Below are positions 50,796 to 60,179 of a stretch of DNA of 64,000 nt, in pieces. The notes under the pieces were generated by a model, which searched no databases, had not been told where the DNA came from, and saw only the letters and a list, made by a program, of their open reading frames with translations. Source of the DNA: CAZYTO01 sp964650405. GTDB lineage: Bacteria > Acidobacteriota > Thermoanaerobaculia > Gp7-AA8. The translations under genes and the position numbers were made by a program. Each line of letters begins with the position of its first letter. Position 1 is the stretch's first letter. Where the stretch lies: assembly GCA_964650405.1 (NCBI GenBank), contig CAZYTO010000001.1, positions 7,162 through 71,161 of the forward strand, read 5' to 3'.

Positions 50796-52790
50796 ATGAC
50801 TGAAATCATGAAGCACGACGACGGCGAGCGGAACGGGCGGGCCAGGAGCCTGCGGCGGGAGAAGATCCAGCGCGCCGCCGCGGGCGCAACCCGCCGCTGG
50901 CGGAAGCTCCACAGCGATGTCGCGGCCGCGCCCGCTGCCGCGGACCGGCTCCCCCTGTATCAATCGCTGCCCCGGCCGCCCCACCTCGGCGTCACCCGGT
51001 CGAAGGATCCGGCCCTTCCGCCGCGGCGCCCGGACCTGCAATTCCACGCCGGCAGAATGCGCACGGCGTGGCGATTGCTGCGCTGGTTCTACGCCGCGGC
51101 CTGGTTCGGATGCGGCGTCCTGCTGGACAAGCTGCGGCACCGGGACAGCGAAGCGTCCCGGGCCGAGCGTCTCCGCCGGACCTTCGAGTCGATGGGGACG
51201 ACGTTTATCAAGCTGGGCCAGCAGCTATCGATGCGGCTCGATCTCCTGCCGTACGCCTATACGCGCGAGCTGGAGAACATGCTCGACGACGTCAGGGCCA
51301 TGGACACGGACGTGGCGGTGAAGGTCATCGAGCGGACGTCCGGGCGCCGGATCGAGAAGATCTTCGCCGTGTTCGATCCGAAACCGATCGGGTCCGCCTC
51401 GGTGGCCTGTGTCTACCAGGCCGTGCTGAAGAGCGGGGAGCGGGTGGCGGTGAAGGTGCGGCGGCCGGGCATCGGGGAGCTCCTCATGGCCGACATGCGC
51501 GCCCTCGGCTGGCTCATGACCATCGGTGAGCTGTTCATCATGCGTCCCGGCTTCACGGCCAACTTCCTCTACGAGCTGCAGACGATGCTGCTGGAGGAGC
51601 TCGACTTCATCCGCGAGGCGCGCTTCAACGAGCTGTTCCGGCGGCGCACGCGCAAGGCGCGCCTCCGCTTTGCCTCGGCGCCGAAGATCTTCTTCGAGCA
51701 CTCGAACGCCGAGGTTCTCGTGGCGGAGCTCCTGGAAGGGGTATGGCTGACGGATGTGCTGGCCGCCCTCGAGCACGACGACCGGGCCGCGCAGCACCGC
51801 CTCGAGGAGATGGGCATCGACCCGATCATCCTGGCCCGGCGCATCCAGACCATCGCCCGCTTCAACAACTTCGAGAACATCTTCTTTCACGCCGACCTGC
51901 ACCCGGCCAACGTGCTGGTCCGCCCCGGAAACGAGATCGTCCTGATCGATTTCGGCTCCTGCGGCTCATTCAGCCGGAGGGAGCTGAATTCCTGGCGGCG
52001 CTGGTTCGACGCCCAGAGCGTGAACGACGTGCAGGGGATGGTGCAGGCGGCGCTGGCGATCATCGAGCCGCTGCCGCCGATCGACAAGGACTCGTTCGGG
52101 CTGCGCCTGGAGACGGTGTTCTGGAACGATCTCTACGCCATCAAGAGCAAGCACTCGGAATGGCACGAGCGCATCTCGGCCCGGATGTGGATCGGCTTCC
52201 TGAAGCTCTCCCGCGAGTTCGGCGTGCCGATGCGCCTCAACACGCTGCGCATGATCCGAGCCTCGATGCTCGCAGACACGCTGGCGGCGCGCCTCGATCA
52301 CGACCAGGACCCGTACGGGGAGTACCGCCACTACGAGCGCGGCGCGGGAAAGCGGGCCAAGCGGCGGGTCGTGAAACGGTTGCGCCGCCTCTTCGGACCG
52401 GGCAAGTGGGTGCGGCTGGAGCAGGGGATCGAGTCGGGCGTGAAGCTCTTCTACGGCGTCCAGCGCACGGTCGACTCCCTCGCCTCCATCGGCATCATTC
52501 CCCTCATCGGCAAGGCCGCGGAGGTGGTGGCTATCGCCGTCAAGTCGCTCTTCTACGCGGGCGCCCTGGCGGGAGTCTGGGCCATGGTGAACCTGATTTG
52601 CAACGTCGCTACCGGAGCGCGGCCGGAGGAGCGGATCTACCTGCATCTCCTCTATCACGTCATCGTGAACAATGGCTGGTACCAGATCGCGGCCATGCTG
52701 CCGCTGCTCCTGGTGGGGCGGCGCATCCTCATCCGCCTGCGGGACCGCGACTACTCGGCGCCGCAGGGCTCTTCGGGACGGCTGCTGTAA
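50796..52790 (+). CDS. ABC1/UbiB-family atypical protein kinase-like ATPase
   Basis: 664 residues. Signature motifs in order: KxGQ-type FIKLGQQLSMR (about 133), the alanine-rich loop in GSASVACVYQA, VAVKVRRPG lysine, HADLHPANVL (catalytic Asp and Asn) and VLIDFGS (metal Asp). Two C-terminal membrane spans (VKSLFYAGALAGVWAMVNLI; GWYQIAAMLPLLLVGRRIL). UbiB/COQ8 proteins support ubiquinone or other isoprenoid-lipid handling through ATPase rather than protein kinase activity. In hopanoid-making cells an isoprenoid-transport role is plausible. A short basic N-terminal tail precedes the domain. No strong ribosome site is seen at 50796; ATG 50808 is also possible. Confidence 0.88.
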   Translation: MTEIMKHDDGERNGRARSLRREKIQRAAAGATRRWRKLHSDVAAAPAAADRLPLYQSLPRPPHLGVTRSKDPALPPRRPDLQFHAGRMRTAWRLLRWFYAAAWFGCGVLLDKLRHRDSEASRAERLRRTFESMGTTFIKLGQQLSMRLDLLPYAYTRELENMLDDVRAMDTDVAVKVIERTSGRRIEKIFAVFDPKPIGSASVACVYQAVLKSGERVAVKVRRPGIGELLMADMRALGWLMTIGELFIMRPGFTANFLYELQTMLLEELDFIREARFNELFRRRTRKARLRFASAPKIFFEHSNAEVLVAELLEGVWLTDVLAALEHDDRAAQHRLEEMGIDPIILARRIQTIARFNNFENIFFHADLHPANVLVRPGNEIVLIDFGSCGSFSRRELNSWRRWFDAQSVNDVQGMVQAALAIIEPLPPIDKDSFGLRLETVFWNDLYAIKSKHSEWHERISARMWIGFLKLSREFGVPMRLNTLRMIRASMLADTLAARLDHDQDPYGEYRHYERGAGKRAKRRVVKRLRRLFGPGKWVRLEQGIESGVKLFYGVQRTVDSLASIGIIPLIGKAAEVVAIAVKSLFYAGALAGVWAMVNLICNVATGARPEERIYLHLLYHVIVNNGWYQIAAMLPLLLVGRRILIRLRDRDYSAPQGSSGRLL

Positions 52791-52934
52791 CGCAGTACGA
52801 TGGCTGCGATGTCCGACGGCACGTACGACCTCTTCGCGATCCTGGGATCGATCGCCGCGATCCTCGTGCTCTGGATCCGCTTTCGTCAGGGGCGGATGGT
52901 ACGGCGGCTGCACGACCTGACGATGGGAGCAGGG

Positions 52935-53336
52935 ATGATGAAAATCTCGAATGCGTTTGCCAGTTACTCCGTCGACGACCTGCAGCGGGCCAAGGCCTTT
53001 TACGGAGACCTGCTTGGACTCTCGGTGAAGGAAACACCGCAGGGGCTCAGCCTGCAGTTTCAGAGCTCGATCGTTTATCTGTATCCGAAGCCGAATCACC
53101 AGCCGGCCACGTTCACGGTGCTCAACTTTCCGGTGGTGAGCGTCGACGGGGCGGTGACGGAGCTAACCGGGCGCGGCATCCAGTTCGAGCATTACGACAT
53201 GCCGGAGCTGAAGACCGACGCGCGCGGCATCGCCCGCGGCCGCGGTCCGACCATCGCCTGGTTCAAGGACCCGGCCGGCAACATCCTTTCGGTCGTCGAT
53301 GCCGGGGACTCGCCGAGTCAGGTTGGCAAAGCCTGA
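52935..53336 (+). CDS. Glyoxalase/VOC-domain protein
   Basis: 133 residues from ATG 52935 (GGAGCAGGG just upstream; ATG 52938 equally possible). VOC fold: [82 protein letters not shown]. Only one clear acidic or His metal ligand per half is visible, so it may not be a metal enzyme. The same frame is open back to ATG 52800 and would add 45 residues with a membrane span ([18 protein letters not shown]). That may be a real anchor or a separate small peptide. Confidence 0.75.
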   Translation: MMKISNAFASYSVDDLQRAKAFYGDLLGLSVKETPQGLSLQFQSSIVYLYPKPNHQPATFTVLNFPVVSVDGAVTELTGRGIQFEHYDMPELKTDARGIARGRGPTIAWFKDPAGNILSVVDAGDSPSQVGKA

Positions 53337-53340
53337 ACGG

Positions 53341-53435
53341 CGGCTTGAAGGCTGAACGGCTCAAAGGCTGAAGGGGGTTGAACAGGGCATTGTTCTCCCT
53401 TTCAGCCTTCCAACCTTCCAGCCTTTCAGTCTTCA
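53341..53435. terminator. AAGGCTGAA inverted repeats between convergent genes
   Basis: Rightward copies of AAGGCTGAA-like words (53348-53376) face complementary copies (53398-53430). AAGGCTGAA at 53364-53372 pairs with TTCAGCCTT at 53401-53409. The glyoxalase ends at 53336 and the FAD enzyme, running left, ends at 53454, so the structure can terminate both. Confidence 0.6.
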
Positions 53436-53453
53436 TTCGCAGTGACGTGGGCC

Positions 53454-54845
53454 TCAGATGCAGGCCGGCTGATGGTCCAGGTGCGTCTCGTCGACGATGG
53501 CCTTTTCCGTGAGGCGCGGGCGCAGGTTCTGGCGCCGCCGGCCGAGCTCTTCGCGGACGAGGCGCAGCGTCTCCGGTAGCGCGCCCCGGCGCTTGCGGGC
53601 GTCGAGCAGCATGCGGATCGTCGCGGCGGTGAGCGAAGTGAGGCCGAAGAGGTCGCGGGGACGGCGGCGGTGGATGAAGATGTCGAGAAAATCCTTGCGG
53701 AGCTCCTCGTCGCGCGCCACGCCGCGGAGGATCTCCAGCAGGACGGGCGAGATCGGGCCGCGCTTGCCGATGTCGTTGGCGAACCAGTAGTGCTGGAAGG
53801 CGTCGGCGTCGCGCCACCGCCACCAGCGGCGGAGCTCCTCATCGCGATCGCGTGGCCTGCGGAAGCCAGCCAGGATGGCTTCGGAGAGACGCTCGATCTG
53901 GCGGAGAGCGTCGGAAATGCCCTGCCCGGGCGTCGGATCCTTGAAGTGTCCGGAGTCGCCTGCGAGCACCCAACCGGGACCCGCCGCCTCGCGGAAGAAG
54001 CCTTCGAATCGGGTAAGACCGCGGAACTTCGTCACGCGTTCGGCTCCCTCGAGCAGCGCGGCGACGGGCGGGCATCCATTTATGGCGCGCTGGAACGAGC
54101 CTTCGCTGTCCGCGCGGACTTCGTCGAGCGTCTCCAGCGGCGGGCAGGAGATGGCGATGAAGTGACCGTGATCGGCCGGTGCGGCCACCACGAAGTCGTC
54201 ACCCAGCCGGTGGTAATAGACCCTGGCCACCGGTTGCGCCTTCACGCCACGGAAGTAGGCCCAGGTGCTCATCCGCTCGCTGGAGGTGACGTGGTACCGG
54301 CGCGCGCCGGTGAGCCGGGCGATCGTGGAGAGGCGGCCGTCCGCACCGACGACGAGATCGGCCTCCAGGCTGGACACACGTCCGTCGCGTCCGGTGACCC
54401 GCACGCCGCGCACGCGCCCGCCCCTCTCCAGCAGGCCCGTGACCCGCGTGTGGAGGCGCAGATCGACGCCCGCCTCGCGGGCCGCCTCGACGAGGTGAAT
54501 GTCGAGGGTGATGCGCCGTACGCAGAGCATCGGCACGGGCGGATCCATGGCCCGGAGGCGCGGCGGACCGGAGAGGTCGACGTCTTCGAACTTCATGTAG
54601 CAATCGGTGATGGGAGGGGAGCCCGACGAGGCCAGCACACGGTCGAAGATGCCGAGCTTCTGCAGGACCTCGATCCCGCTCAACTGGAACATGTGCGTCG
54701 ACAGCGTATCGCTGGGGAATTCGGCCTGGTCGACGACGCAGACCGATAGTCCGGCCCGCCGCAGGAAGACCGCCAGCGGCGAGCCGGCGCACCGCGCGCC
54801 GACGATCACCACGTCGAAGCGGTCCTTCGTTCCGTTCCCGTTCAC
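53454..54845 (-). CDS. FAD-dependent oxidoreductase, geranylgeranyl-reductase/aromatic hydroxylase type
   Basis: 463 residues from GTG 54845 (GGAGAG upstream). FAD motifs: FDVVIVGARCAGSPLA (dinucleotide loop with Ala-Cys in place of two Gly), LVVGADGRLS, and AGDSGHFKDPTPGQGISDAL. The middle THMFQLSGIEVLQKLGI matches the geranylgeranyl reductase branch. Candidate roles are reduction of isoprenoid chains or hydroxylation of an aromatic or terpenoid. Cotranscribed (34-base gap) with an ABA4-like membrane protein and a SnoaL/FN3 protein, which hints at carotenoid- or terpenoid-related chemistry; no synthase is adjacent. Confidence 0.82.
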   Translation of the reverse strand: MNGNGTKDRFDVVIVGARCAGSPLAVFLRRAGLSVCVVDQAEFPSDTLSTHMFQLSGIEVLQKLGIFDRVLASSGSPPITDCYMKFEDVDLSGPPRLRAMDPPVPMLCVRRITLDIHLVEAAREAGVDLRLHTRVTGLLERGGRVRGVRVTGRDGRVSSLEADLVVGADGRLSTIARLTGARRYHVTSSERMSTWAYFRGVKAQPVARVYYHRLGDDFVVAAPADHGHFIAISCPPLETLDEVRADSEGSFQRAINGCPPVAALLEGAERVTKFRGLTRFEGFFREAAGPGWVLAGDSGHFKDPTPGQGISDALRQIERLSEAILAGFRRPRDRDEELRRWWRWRDADAFQHYWFANDIGKRGPISPVLLEILRGVARDEELRKDFLDIFIHRRRPRDLFGLTSLTAATIRMLLDARKRRGALPETLRLVREELGRRRQNLRPRLTEKAIVDETHLDHQPACI

Positions 54846-54879
54846 GGCTTCCGGCTCTCCTCGCTCGGGGCGTATGGCG

Positions 54880-55377
54880 CTACCGCGACGTCGCCGCGAC
54901 CGGCGGACAATCGACGGGGGGTACACCCTCGAACACGGCCATGTTGTTCAGCCGCCCGCCGATGGCGGCGGCCACTGCGAAGATCACGAAGCCCGTGCCC
55001 GGCACGGCCAGCGTCGCCACCAGCGCGAGAAGGAGATAGACGTACGGGATCTTCACCTGCGCGGCGCGGCGTGCCATCCAGGCCCCGGCGATGAGCGGCA
55101 TGACCAGCAGATCGATCCAGCCGGCCAGCAGCAGGCCGTCGTTGGCGAAGAGGCCGTAGAGACCCCCGAGTGAGAAGAACCCTTTCGGGTCGCCCGGATG
55201 CGGTCCCTCGTTCCAACTGAGCAGCAGCACGAGCGTGTAGCCGATGCCCAGGATGAGGGGGACGATGATGCCGGCGAACCAGAAGTTCGCCCAGGGCCGC
55301 CGCGGGAAGAGGATCAGCGACGCCCAACCGGCGCCGGCGAGGGCGAGAGCAACGTAGAAGAGGGCTTCGTTCGTCAT
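54880..55377 (-). CDS. ABA4/DUF4281-like membrane protein
   Basis: 165 residues, four membrane spans (ALFYVALALAGAGWASLILF, FAGIIVPLILGIGYTLVLLLS, AGWIDLLVMPLIAGAWMAR, YLLLALVATLAVPGTGFVIFAV). The LFANDGLLLAGWIDLLVMPLIAGAWM phrase fits the ABA4-like family, known in plants for neoxanthin formation and of unclear function in bacteria. Middle gene of a three-gene minus-strand unit. Confidence 0.65.
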   Translation of the reverse strand: MTNEALFYVALALAGAGWASLILFPRRPWANFWFAGIIVPLILGIGYTLVLLLSWNEGPHPGDPKGFFSLGGLYGLFANDGLLLAGWIDLLVMPLIAGAWMARRAAQVKIPYVYLLLALVATLAVPGTGFVIFAVAAAIGGRLNNMAVFEGVPPVDCPPVAATSR

Positions 55378-55401
55378 GGCGTATCTCCTCGTGTCCGTCG
55401 T

Positions 55402-56244
55402 TCAAACGGGATTGGTGGCCACCACGTAGTAGTACCGGGTGCCGGACTGCGCGGTGCGATCGACGTAGCTCGTCGTCTCGACCTTCGGTGCAATCCAGCC
55501 GAAGGGTCCCTGCGGCGTCGGGCCGCGCTTGACCTTGTAGGATTTCGCCCCGGCCACGGCGTTCCACCGCAGCAAGACGCCGCCCTCCGGCGCGGACGTG
55601 GCCGTCAGGCCCGCCGGCGGATAGAAGGGGACCGGAGTCCAGAGGAAGGCCCCCTGGATCAAGGCCAGGATGAGCTTCGGCGCGTAGAGCAGGCCGCCCT
55701 TCCCGGTGGTCTGGCGCGCGAAGCGGTCCAGGAAGTAGTCGGTCATCGGGCCGGAGCCGTAGTTCTCGCAGAGGTAAGCCAGCAGGGTGGTGGAGTCGAA
55801 GTAGGCCAGGCGGAAGCTCACCAGTCCGTCCACGAAGCAGAACTTGTCTACGACGGGCACGGTGAGGCCGTTCGAGACGACGAACCGCCAGTTGATCAGG
55901 ATCTCTGTGTCGTTGTTCGCCCAACTGATCACCTCTCCGCGGAGATCGGGGAAGTACTTGAAGAGCAGGAGGAAGTCGGAGGCGGCCTTCTCGGCGCCGG
56001 TCGACGTGCCTGCGGAGTCGATCATCACCGCGCCGTCGGTGAAGACGGACGGTCCCCACTGCGAGGGATCGCCGGTGTGCCAGATGTGGTTGAACCAGTT
56101 GACGTAGTCGAGGGGCGTGGTGCCCCAGATGGCGGGATTGGGAAGGTTGTCCTTCAGGGGCGGCGCCAGGGCCGGCGTCGGGGTGAACGGATCGGTGACG
56201 TCGAAGTGGTAATCGGAGCCGTTGCCGAGATTTCTCTGAGCCAT
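55402..56244 (-). CDS. SnoaL-like domain fused to a fibronectin type III domain
   Basis: 280 residues from ATG 56244; upstream frame is not protein-like. Residues 20-180 look like a SnoaL/NTF2-type barrel (WFNHIWHTGDPSQWGPSVFTDGAVMID, WANNDTEILINWRFVV, VDKFCFVDGLVSFRLAYFDS). Residues 195-280 are an FN3 domain (PAGLTATSAPEGGVLLRWNAVAGAKSYKVKRGP, TSYVDRTAQSGTRYYYVVATN). FN3 with SnoaL is unusual. No signal peptide is seen. First gene of the unit with the ABA4-like and FAD proteins. Confidence 0.6.
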   Translation of the reverse strand: MAQRNLGNGSDYHFDVTDPFTPTPALAPPLKDNLPNPAIWGTTPLDYVNWFNHIWHTGDPSQWGPSVFTDGAVMIDSAGTSTGAEKAASDFLLLFKYFPDLRGEVISWANNDTEILINWRFVVSNGLTVPVVDKFCFVDGLVSFRLAYFDSTTLLAYLCENYGSGPMTDYFLDRFARQTTGKGGLLYAPKLILALIQGAFLWTPVPFYPPAGLTATSAPEGGVLLRWNAVAGAKSYKVKRGPTPQGPFGWIAPKVETTSYVDRTAQSGTRYYYVVATNPV

Positions 56245-56393
56245 ACGCTTGCCCCCCGTCCGTCGCGCCAAGGCCGTGGTCAGGGCCGTGGCAACGACGC
56301 GTCTGTATCTCCGCCGGAAGCACGCGGTCGAGCGCGTCGAACCGGTCATCGTGACCCTCGCCGGTGATTTGTAGCGATTTATACGGAGTTATA

Positions 56394-57788
56394 TCATGCC
56401 ACCGCTACGGACGTCAAGCGCGCCGCTGCGATGCGCGCGGCCAGACGATCCAGCAGGGGTGTGGTCATGGCCGTCGTCACCAGGGCCATGAGCACGATCA
56501 TGGTGAACAGCGTGCGGGAGATCACGCCGATATCCAGTCCGATGTTGAGGACCACCATCTCCATCAGTCCGCGCGTGTTCATCAGCACGCCGATGGCCGC
56601 CGACTCGCGCCAGGAGAAGCCGGCCACGCGCGCGCTGAGCAGCGCTCCGCCCAGCTTTCCGGCGATGGCCACGGCCAGGACCAGCGCGCAGAGCAGCCAG
56701 GGGCCGGCGCCGTCGAGCAGGCCGACGTTCGTGCGCAGTCCGGTCACGGCGAAGAACAGGGGCAGAAAGACGATGCACGTCAGCGTCCGCACGTGCCCCA
56801 CCAGCACTTCCGGCAGGCGCGTCTCCCGCGGAATGATCGTCCCGGCCAGGAAGGCGCCGAACAGTGCGTGGATGCCCAGCATCTCCGTGATGCATGACGA
56901 CGCCAGCACGAGGAGGATGATGCCGGCCAGGACGCGCTCGCCCGGCGGGCCGTTCGCCCGGCGGACCAGCACCTCGAGCAGCAGCGGCCGCACCGCGGTG
57001 ATCATGACCGCGACGTAGACGGCCATGAGGACGATCCGGACGGCCAGCGTGGCCGGGTCGGTGGCCCGCACGATCATGACCACCAGGGCCAGGATGCACC
57101 AGGCCGAGACGTCGTCGACGGCCGCGCAGGCGATGGCGGTGTTGCCCATCTTCGTGCGCAGGAGGTGCCGCTCCTCCAGAATGCGGGCCAGCACGGGGAA
57201 GGCGGTGATGCTCATCGACGTGCCGAGGAAGAGGGCGAAGCCGCGAAAGCTCACGCCCTGCTCAGCCAGGCGCGGATAGAGGTAGAGGGCCAGCGCCGAG
57301 CCGAGGACGAACGGAACGACGATGCTGACGTGGCTGATGAGGACGATGCTGTCGCGCCGCTCCCGCATCAGCTCCGGCGCGAACTCGAGGCCGACCAGGA
57401 ACATGAAGAAGATCAGTCCGATCTGGCTCAGCGACGTCAGCGTGCCGATGCTCGGGACCGGGAACGTGGCCGCGAACAGGTGAGGTGCCACCCGGCCGAA
57501 CAGCGACGGTCCGAGCAGGATGCCTGCCGCCACTTCGCCAATGACGGGGGGCTGGCGGATGACGCGCAGAAGCGCGCCGGCGGCCCGGCTTGCCACGATC
57601 ATGGCGATGATCTGCAGGAGGGTCAGGGCCAGATCGGGGAGCAGTCCCGGCCCGGCGGCACTCGGTACGGCCGGGGCGGAGGTATGAGCCTGCGCGCCGG
57701 CGTGCAGTCCCGCGCCGGCGCGCAGCAACAGCACCTCGAGCGCCACGCCGCCGGCGAGCAGGGCCAGGTAGAGCGCAGGGCGCCTCAT
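56394..57788 (-). CDS. Cation:proton antiporter, CPA2/KefB type
   Basis: 464 residues, about 12 membrane spans after a leader. Family motifs: QPPVIGEVAAGILLGPSLFG, IGLIFFMFLVGLEF, SMSITAFPVLARIL, ACAAVDDVSAWCILA (the ion-binding aspartates) and LMNTRGLMEMVVLNIGLDIGVIS. No C-terminal TrkA-N domain, so it is a membrane-only member exchanging sodium or potassium for protons. Monocistronic between gene-poor gaps. Confidence 0.9.
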   Translation of the reverse strand: MRRPALYLALLAGGVALEVLLLRAGAGLHAGAQAHTSAPAVPSAAGPGLLPDLALTLLQIIAMIVASRAAGALLRVIRQPPVIGEVAAGILLGPSLFGRVAPHLFAATFPVPSIGTLTSLSQIGLIFFMFLVGLEFAPELMRERRDSIVLISHVSIVVPFVLGSALALYLYPRLAEQGVSFRGFALFLGTSMSITAFPVLARILEERHLLRTKMGNTAIACAAVDDVSAWCILALVVMIVRATDPATLAVRIVLMAVYVAVMITAVRPLLLEVLVRRANGPPGERVLAGIILLVLASSCITEMLGIHALFGAFLAGTIIPRETRLPEVLVGHVRTLTCIVFLPLFFAVTGLRTNVGLLDGAGPWLLCALVLAVAIAGKLGGALLSARVAGFSWRESAAIGVLMNTRGLMEMVVLNIGLDIGVISRTLFTMIVLMALVTTAMTTPLLDRLAARIAAARLTSVAVA

Positions 57789-57842
57789 GACGTTAGGACG
57801 TCATTATATCTCTGCATTCAAAAACCAGCGGCGCGGCGGCGG

Positions 57843-58226
57843 CTACATGAGGTCGACCGGCGGCTGCGGCTCCGCCTTCTCCGGCGGGGTCTGCGGCTCG
57901 CGCATGCGCTGCCGGGCGCGGCTGAAGGCCCGCTCGAGCTCGTCCCAGGCCCTCTCGAAGCCGTCCTTCAGCTCTGCCGCCACCGGCCTGCGCGTGCGGT
58001 GCAGGTCGAGCAGCACCTGCTTCGCCTCGCCGGCGGCGTGACGCAGGGTGGCCGTGACTTCGCCCAGATCGCCGCGCGCCGCATCGAGCGATACCTTGGC
58101 CCGGCTGCGGAACTGGTCGACGTCGAAGCCCCACTCGCGCAGCACGCGCGCACCGCGGCGCGGCTCCTGTTGCGGCTCTCCCTGCGGCGTTTCCGGTTCG
58201 GGGGCGGGATTCTCGTTTGTGTCCAT
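57843..58226 (-). CDS. Small charged hypothetical protein
   Basis: 127 residues; CAGGAGAG before ATG 58226. Pro/Glu-rich ends enclose a helical core (VLREWGFDVDQFRSRAKVSLDAARGDLGEVTATLRHAAGEAKQVLLDL) likely to form a coiled coil. No signal peptide or known motif. It may be a phasin-like or membrane-associated helper. Family not recognised. Confidence 0.6.
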   Translation of the reverse strand: MDTNENPAPEPETPQGEPQQEPRRGARVLREWGFDVDQFRSRAKVSLDAARGDLGEVTATLRHAAGEAKQVLLDLHRTRRPVAAELKDGFERAWDELERAFSRARQRMREPQTPPEKAEPQPPVDLM

Positions 58227-58297
58227 GAGTCTCTCCTGGCATCACGATACGCCTACTCGCGCCGCGTGTTGCATTCCAGGCAAACGCGGCCGCAGTC

Positions 58298-60073
58298 CTA
58301 ATTCGACGCCGTGGCCGCCTGCTTTCCGATCCACTGATTAACATTCATCTCCAGCACGCCCAGGGGCACCGCGCCGCTGCCCAGCACCACGTCGTGGAAC
58401 TCGCGGACGTCGAAGCGCGGGCCGAGCGCCTGCTCGGCGCGCTTGCGCAGCTCCTTGATCTTCAGCTCCCCGAGCTTGTAAGCGAGCGCCTGGCCCGGCC
58501 AGGAGATGTAACGGTCCACCTCTGTCTCGCACTCGTGCAGGGGAAGAGCCGTATGCGTGGCCAGGTAGTCGATGGCCTGCTGCCGCGTCCATCCCATCGA
58601 ATGGACGCCCGTATCGACGACCAGGCGGCAGGCCCGCCACATCTCGTAGGTCAGCCGGCCGAAGTTGCTGTATGGATCGGTGTAGAAGCCCGCCTCCAGC
58701 CCGAGCCATTCGCAGTACAGTCCCCATCCCTCGGAGAACGCGGAGTTGCCGGAGAAACGCCGGAAGTACGGCAGCTCGGCCAGCTCCCGGCTGAGGGCGA
58801 TCTGCAGGTGATGGCCGGGAACGGCCTCGTGCAGCGTCAGGGCCTCGAGGTTGTACAGCGGCCGGCTGTCGAGCATGTACGTGTTCACCCAGTACGTGCC
58901 CGGCTGCGTGCCGCCCAGCGGCGCGCCGACGTAGCGGCCGCTGGTGTACTTCGGGGCGATGTCATCGGGGACGGGGGCCACGGTATAGGGAAGGCGGGGC
59001 AGCGTCTTGAAGAGCGACGGCAGCTTACCGTCCATCCGCTTGGCGATCCAGGCCGCGCGGGACAGCAGCTCTTCCGGGGTCTTCGCGTAGAACCGCGGGT
59101 CGGTGCGCAGGAACTTCAGGAAGGCCGCGAAGTCGCCCTGGAAGTGCACCTGCTGGATCACGGCGTTCATCTCCGCGGAGATGCGGTCGACCTCCGAGAG
59201 ACCGAGCTTGTGGATCTCCTCGGCGGTGAGGTCGAGCGTCGTGAACTCGCGGATCTTCAGTGCGTAATACTCCCGCCCGTTGGGCAAGTCGTAGGCGCCG
59301 AGGGTCGTGCGGGCGCCGGGGAGGTACTCGTTGTCGAAGAAGTCGAGGAACTCGCGGTAACCCTTCACCGCGCCGTCCATGATGGCCGAGCGCCCTGCGC
59401 TGCGCAGCCGCTCACGCTCCGACTCGGGCACGGCGTTGGGGAAGTGCTCGAACGGCTTCCAGAAGACGCTCCTGGCCGGATCGTCGACCACGTGGGCCGA
59501 GATGGTCTTGTCGTAGCCGGTGAGCGTGGCGCGCGGCACGGTCATACCGCGTTTCAGGCCGATGCGCATGAGGGCGATCTGCTCCTGAACGTAGCGCGGC
59601 CAGGCCCGGAGGCGGCTGATGTAGTTCTCGTAGTCCTTCACCGTCTTCAGCGGCATTTCCTCGGCGAGGCGGGAGAAGCCGGTGTGGAAGCCGGAGTCGG
59701 CGTTGAAGGGCATCTGGTAGTCGCCGAGGTCGTACGACTGGAGGCCGATCTCGAGCTGGCGTTTGAAAATGTCGTAGTTGACCCGGTCGTCCTGCGGCAA
59801 CTTCGACCGGTCGATCTCCGTGAGCTCGGCCAGCGCGGCCTTCGAGGCATTGTGCCGGCGCTCGAGGTCCGCCGGCGTGGCGGACGGCATCAGGTCGTCG
59901 TGCTCATGCCGGTTGACGGACGTGGCGAAGAGCGGATTCTCCTGCATCCGCGTCTCCCACACGCGATTGAAGAGCGCGTGCAGCCGGGTCACTTCATTGT
60001 CGGCGTGGAGGGGGAGGGCGAGGAAGGCGACGACGACGGCGGCGAGGATCGCGATTTGTCGTTTCACATGCAA
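58298..60073 (-). CDS. DUF885 family secreted peptidase-like protein
   Basis: 591 residues with a signal peptide (IAILAAVVVAFLALPLHA). The zinc-type motif is LHEAVPGHHLQ with the later Glu in FSEGWGLYCEWLG. Flanking phrases PGTYWVNTYML and CETEVDRYISWPGQALAYKLG are diagnostic of DUF885. The family resembles M3/M32-like carboxypeptidases and is secreted or periplasmic, with substrate unknown. Good start; a low GC-skewed spacer with a hairpin separates it from the kinase upstream. Confidence 0.88.
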   Translation of the reverse strand: MHVKRQIAILAAVVVAFLALPLHADNEVTRLHALFNRVWETRMQENPLFATSVNRHEHDDLMPSATPADLERRHNASKAALAELTEIDRSKLPQDDRVNYDIFKRQLEIGLQSYDLGDYQMPFNADSGFHTGFSRLAEEMPLKTVKDYENYISRLRAWPRYVQEQIALMRIGLKRGMTVPRATLTGYDKTISAHVVDDPARSVFWKPFEHFPNAVPESERERLRSAGRSAIMDGAVKGYREFLDFFDNEYLPGARTTLGAYDLPNGREYYALKIREFTTLDLTAEEIHKLGLSEVDRISAEMNAVIQQVHFQGDFAAFLKFLRTDPRFYAKTPEELLSRAAWIAKRMDGKLPSLFKTLPRLPYTVAPVPDDIAPKYTSGRYVGAPLGGTQPGTYWVNTYMLDSRPLYNLEALTLHEAVPGHHLQIALSRELAELPYFRRFSGNSAFSEGWGLYCEWLGLEAGFYTDPYSNFGRLTYEMWRACRLVVDTGVHSMGWTRQQAIDYLATHTALPLHECETEVDRYISWPGQALAYKLGELKIKELRKRAEQALGPRFDVREFHDVVLGSGAVPLGVLEMNVNQWIGKQAATASN

Positions 60074-60116
60074 AGCTTAGTACAGCGGCGGCCGGGGGGA
60101 AGGCGCTGTAACAAGA

Positions 60117-60172
60117 GGCTGGAAGGCTGAGAAGGCTGGAAGGTGTCAGCGAGCCGGCTCAGCCTTCCAGCC
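60117..60172 (-). terminator. 15-bp inverted repeat downstream of the Ser/Thr kinase
   Basis: GGCTGGAAGGCTGAG (60117-60131) and CTCAGCCTTCCAGCC (60158-60172) are perfectly complementary around a 26-base loop. It lies eight bases after the kinase stop and ends 44 bases before the DUF885 start, so it should end kinase transcripts. Same word family as the 53341 repeat. Confidence 0.65.
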
Positions 60173-60179
60173 TTCGTTG

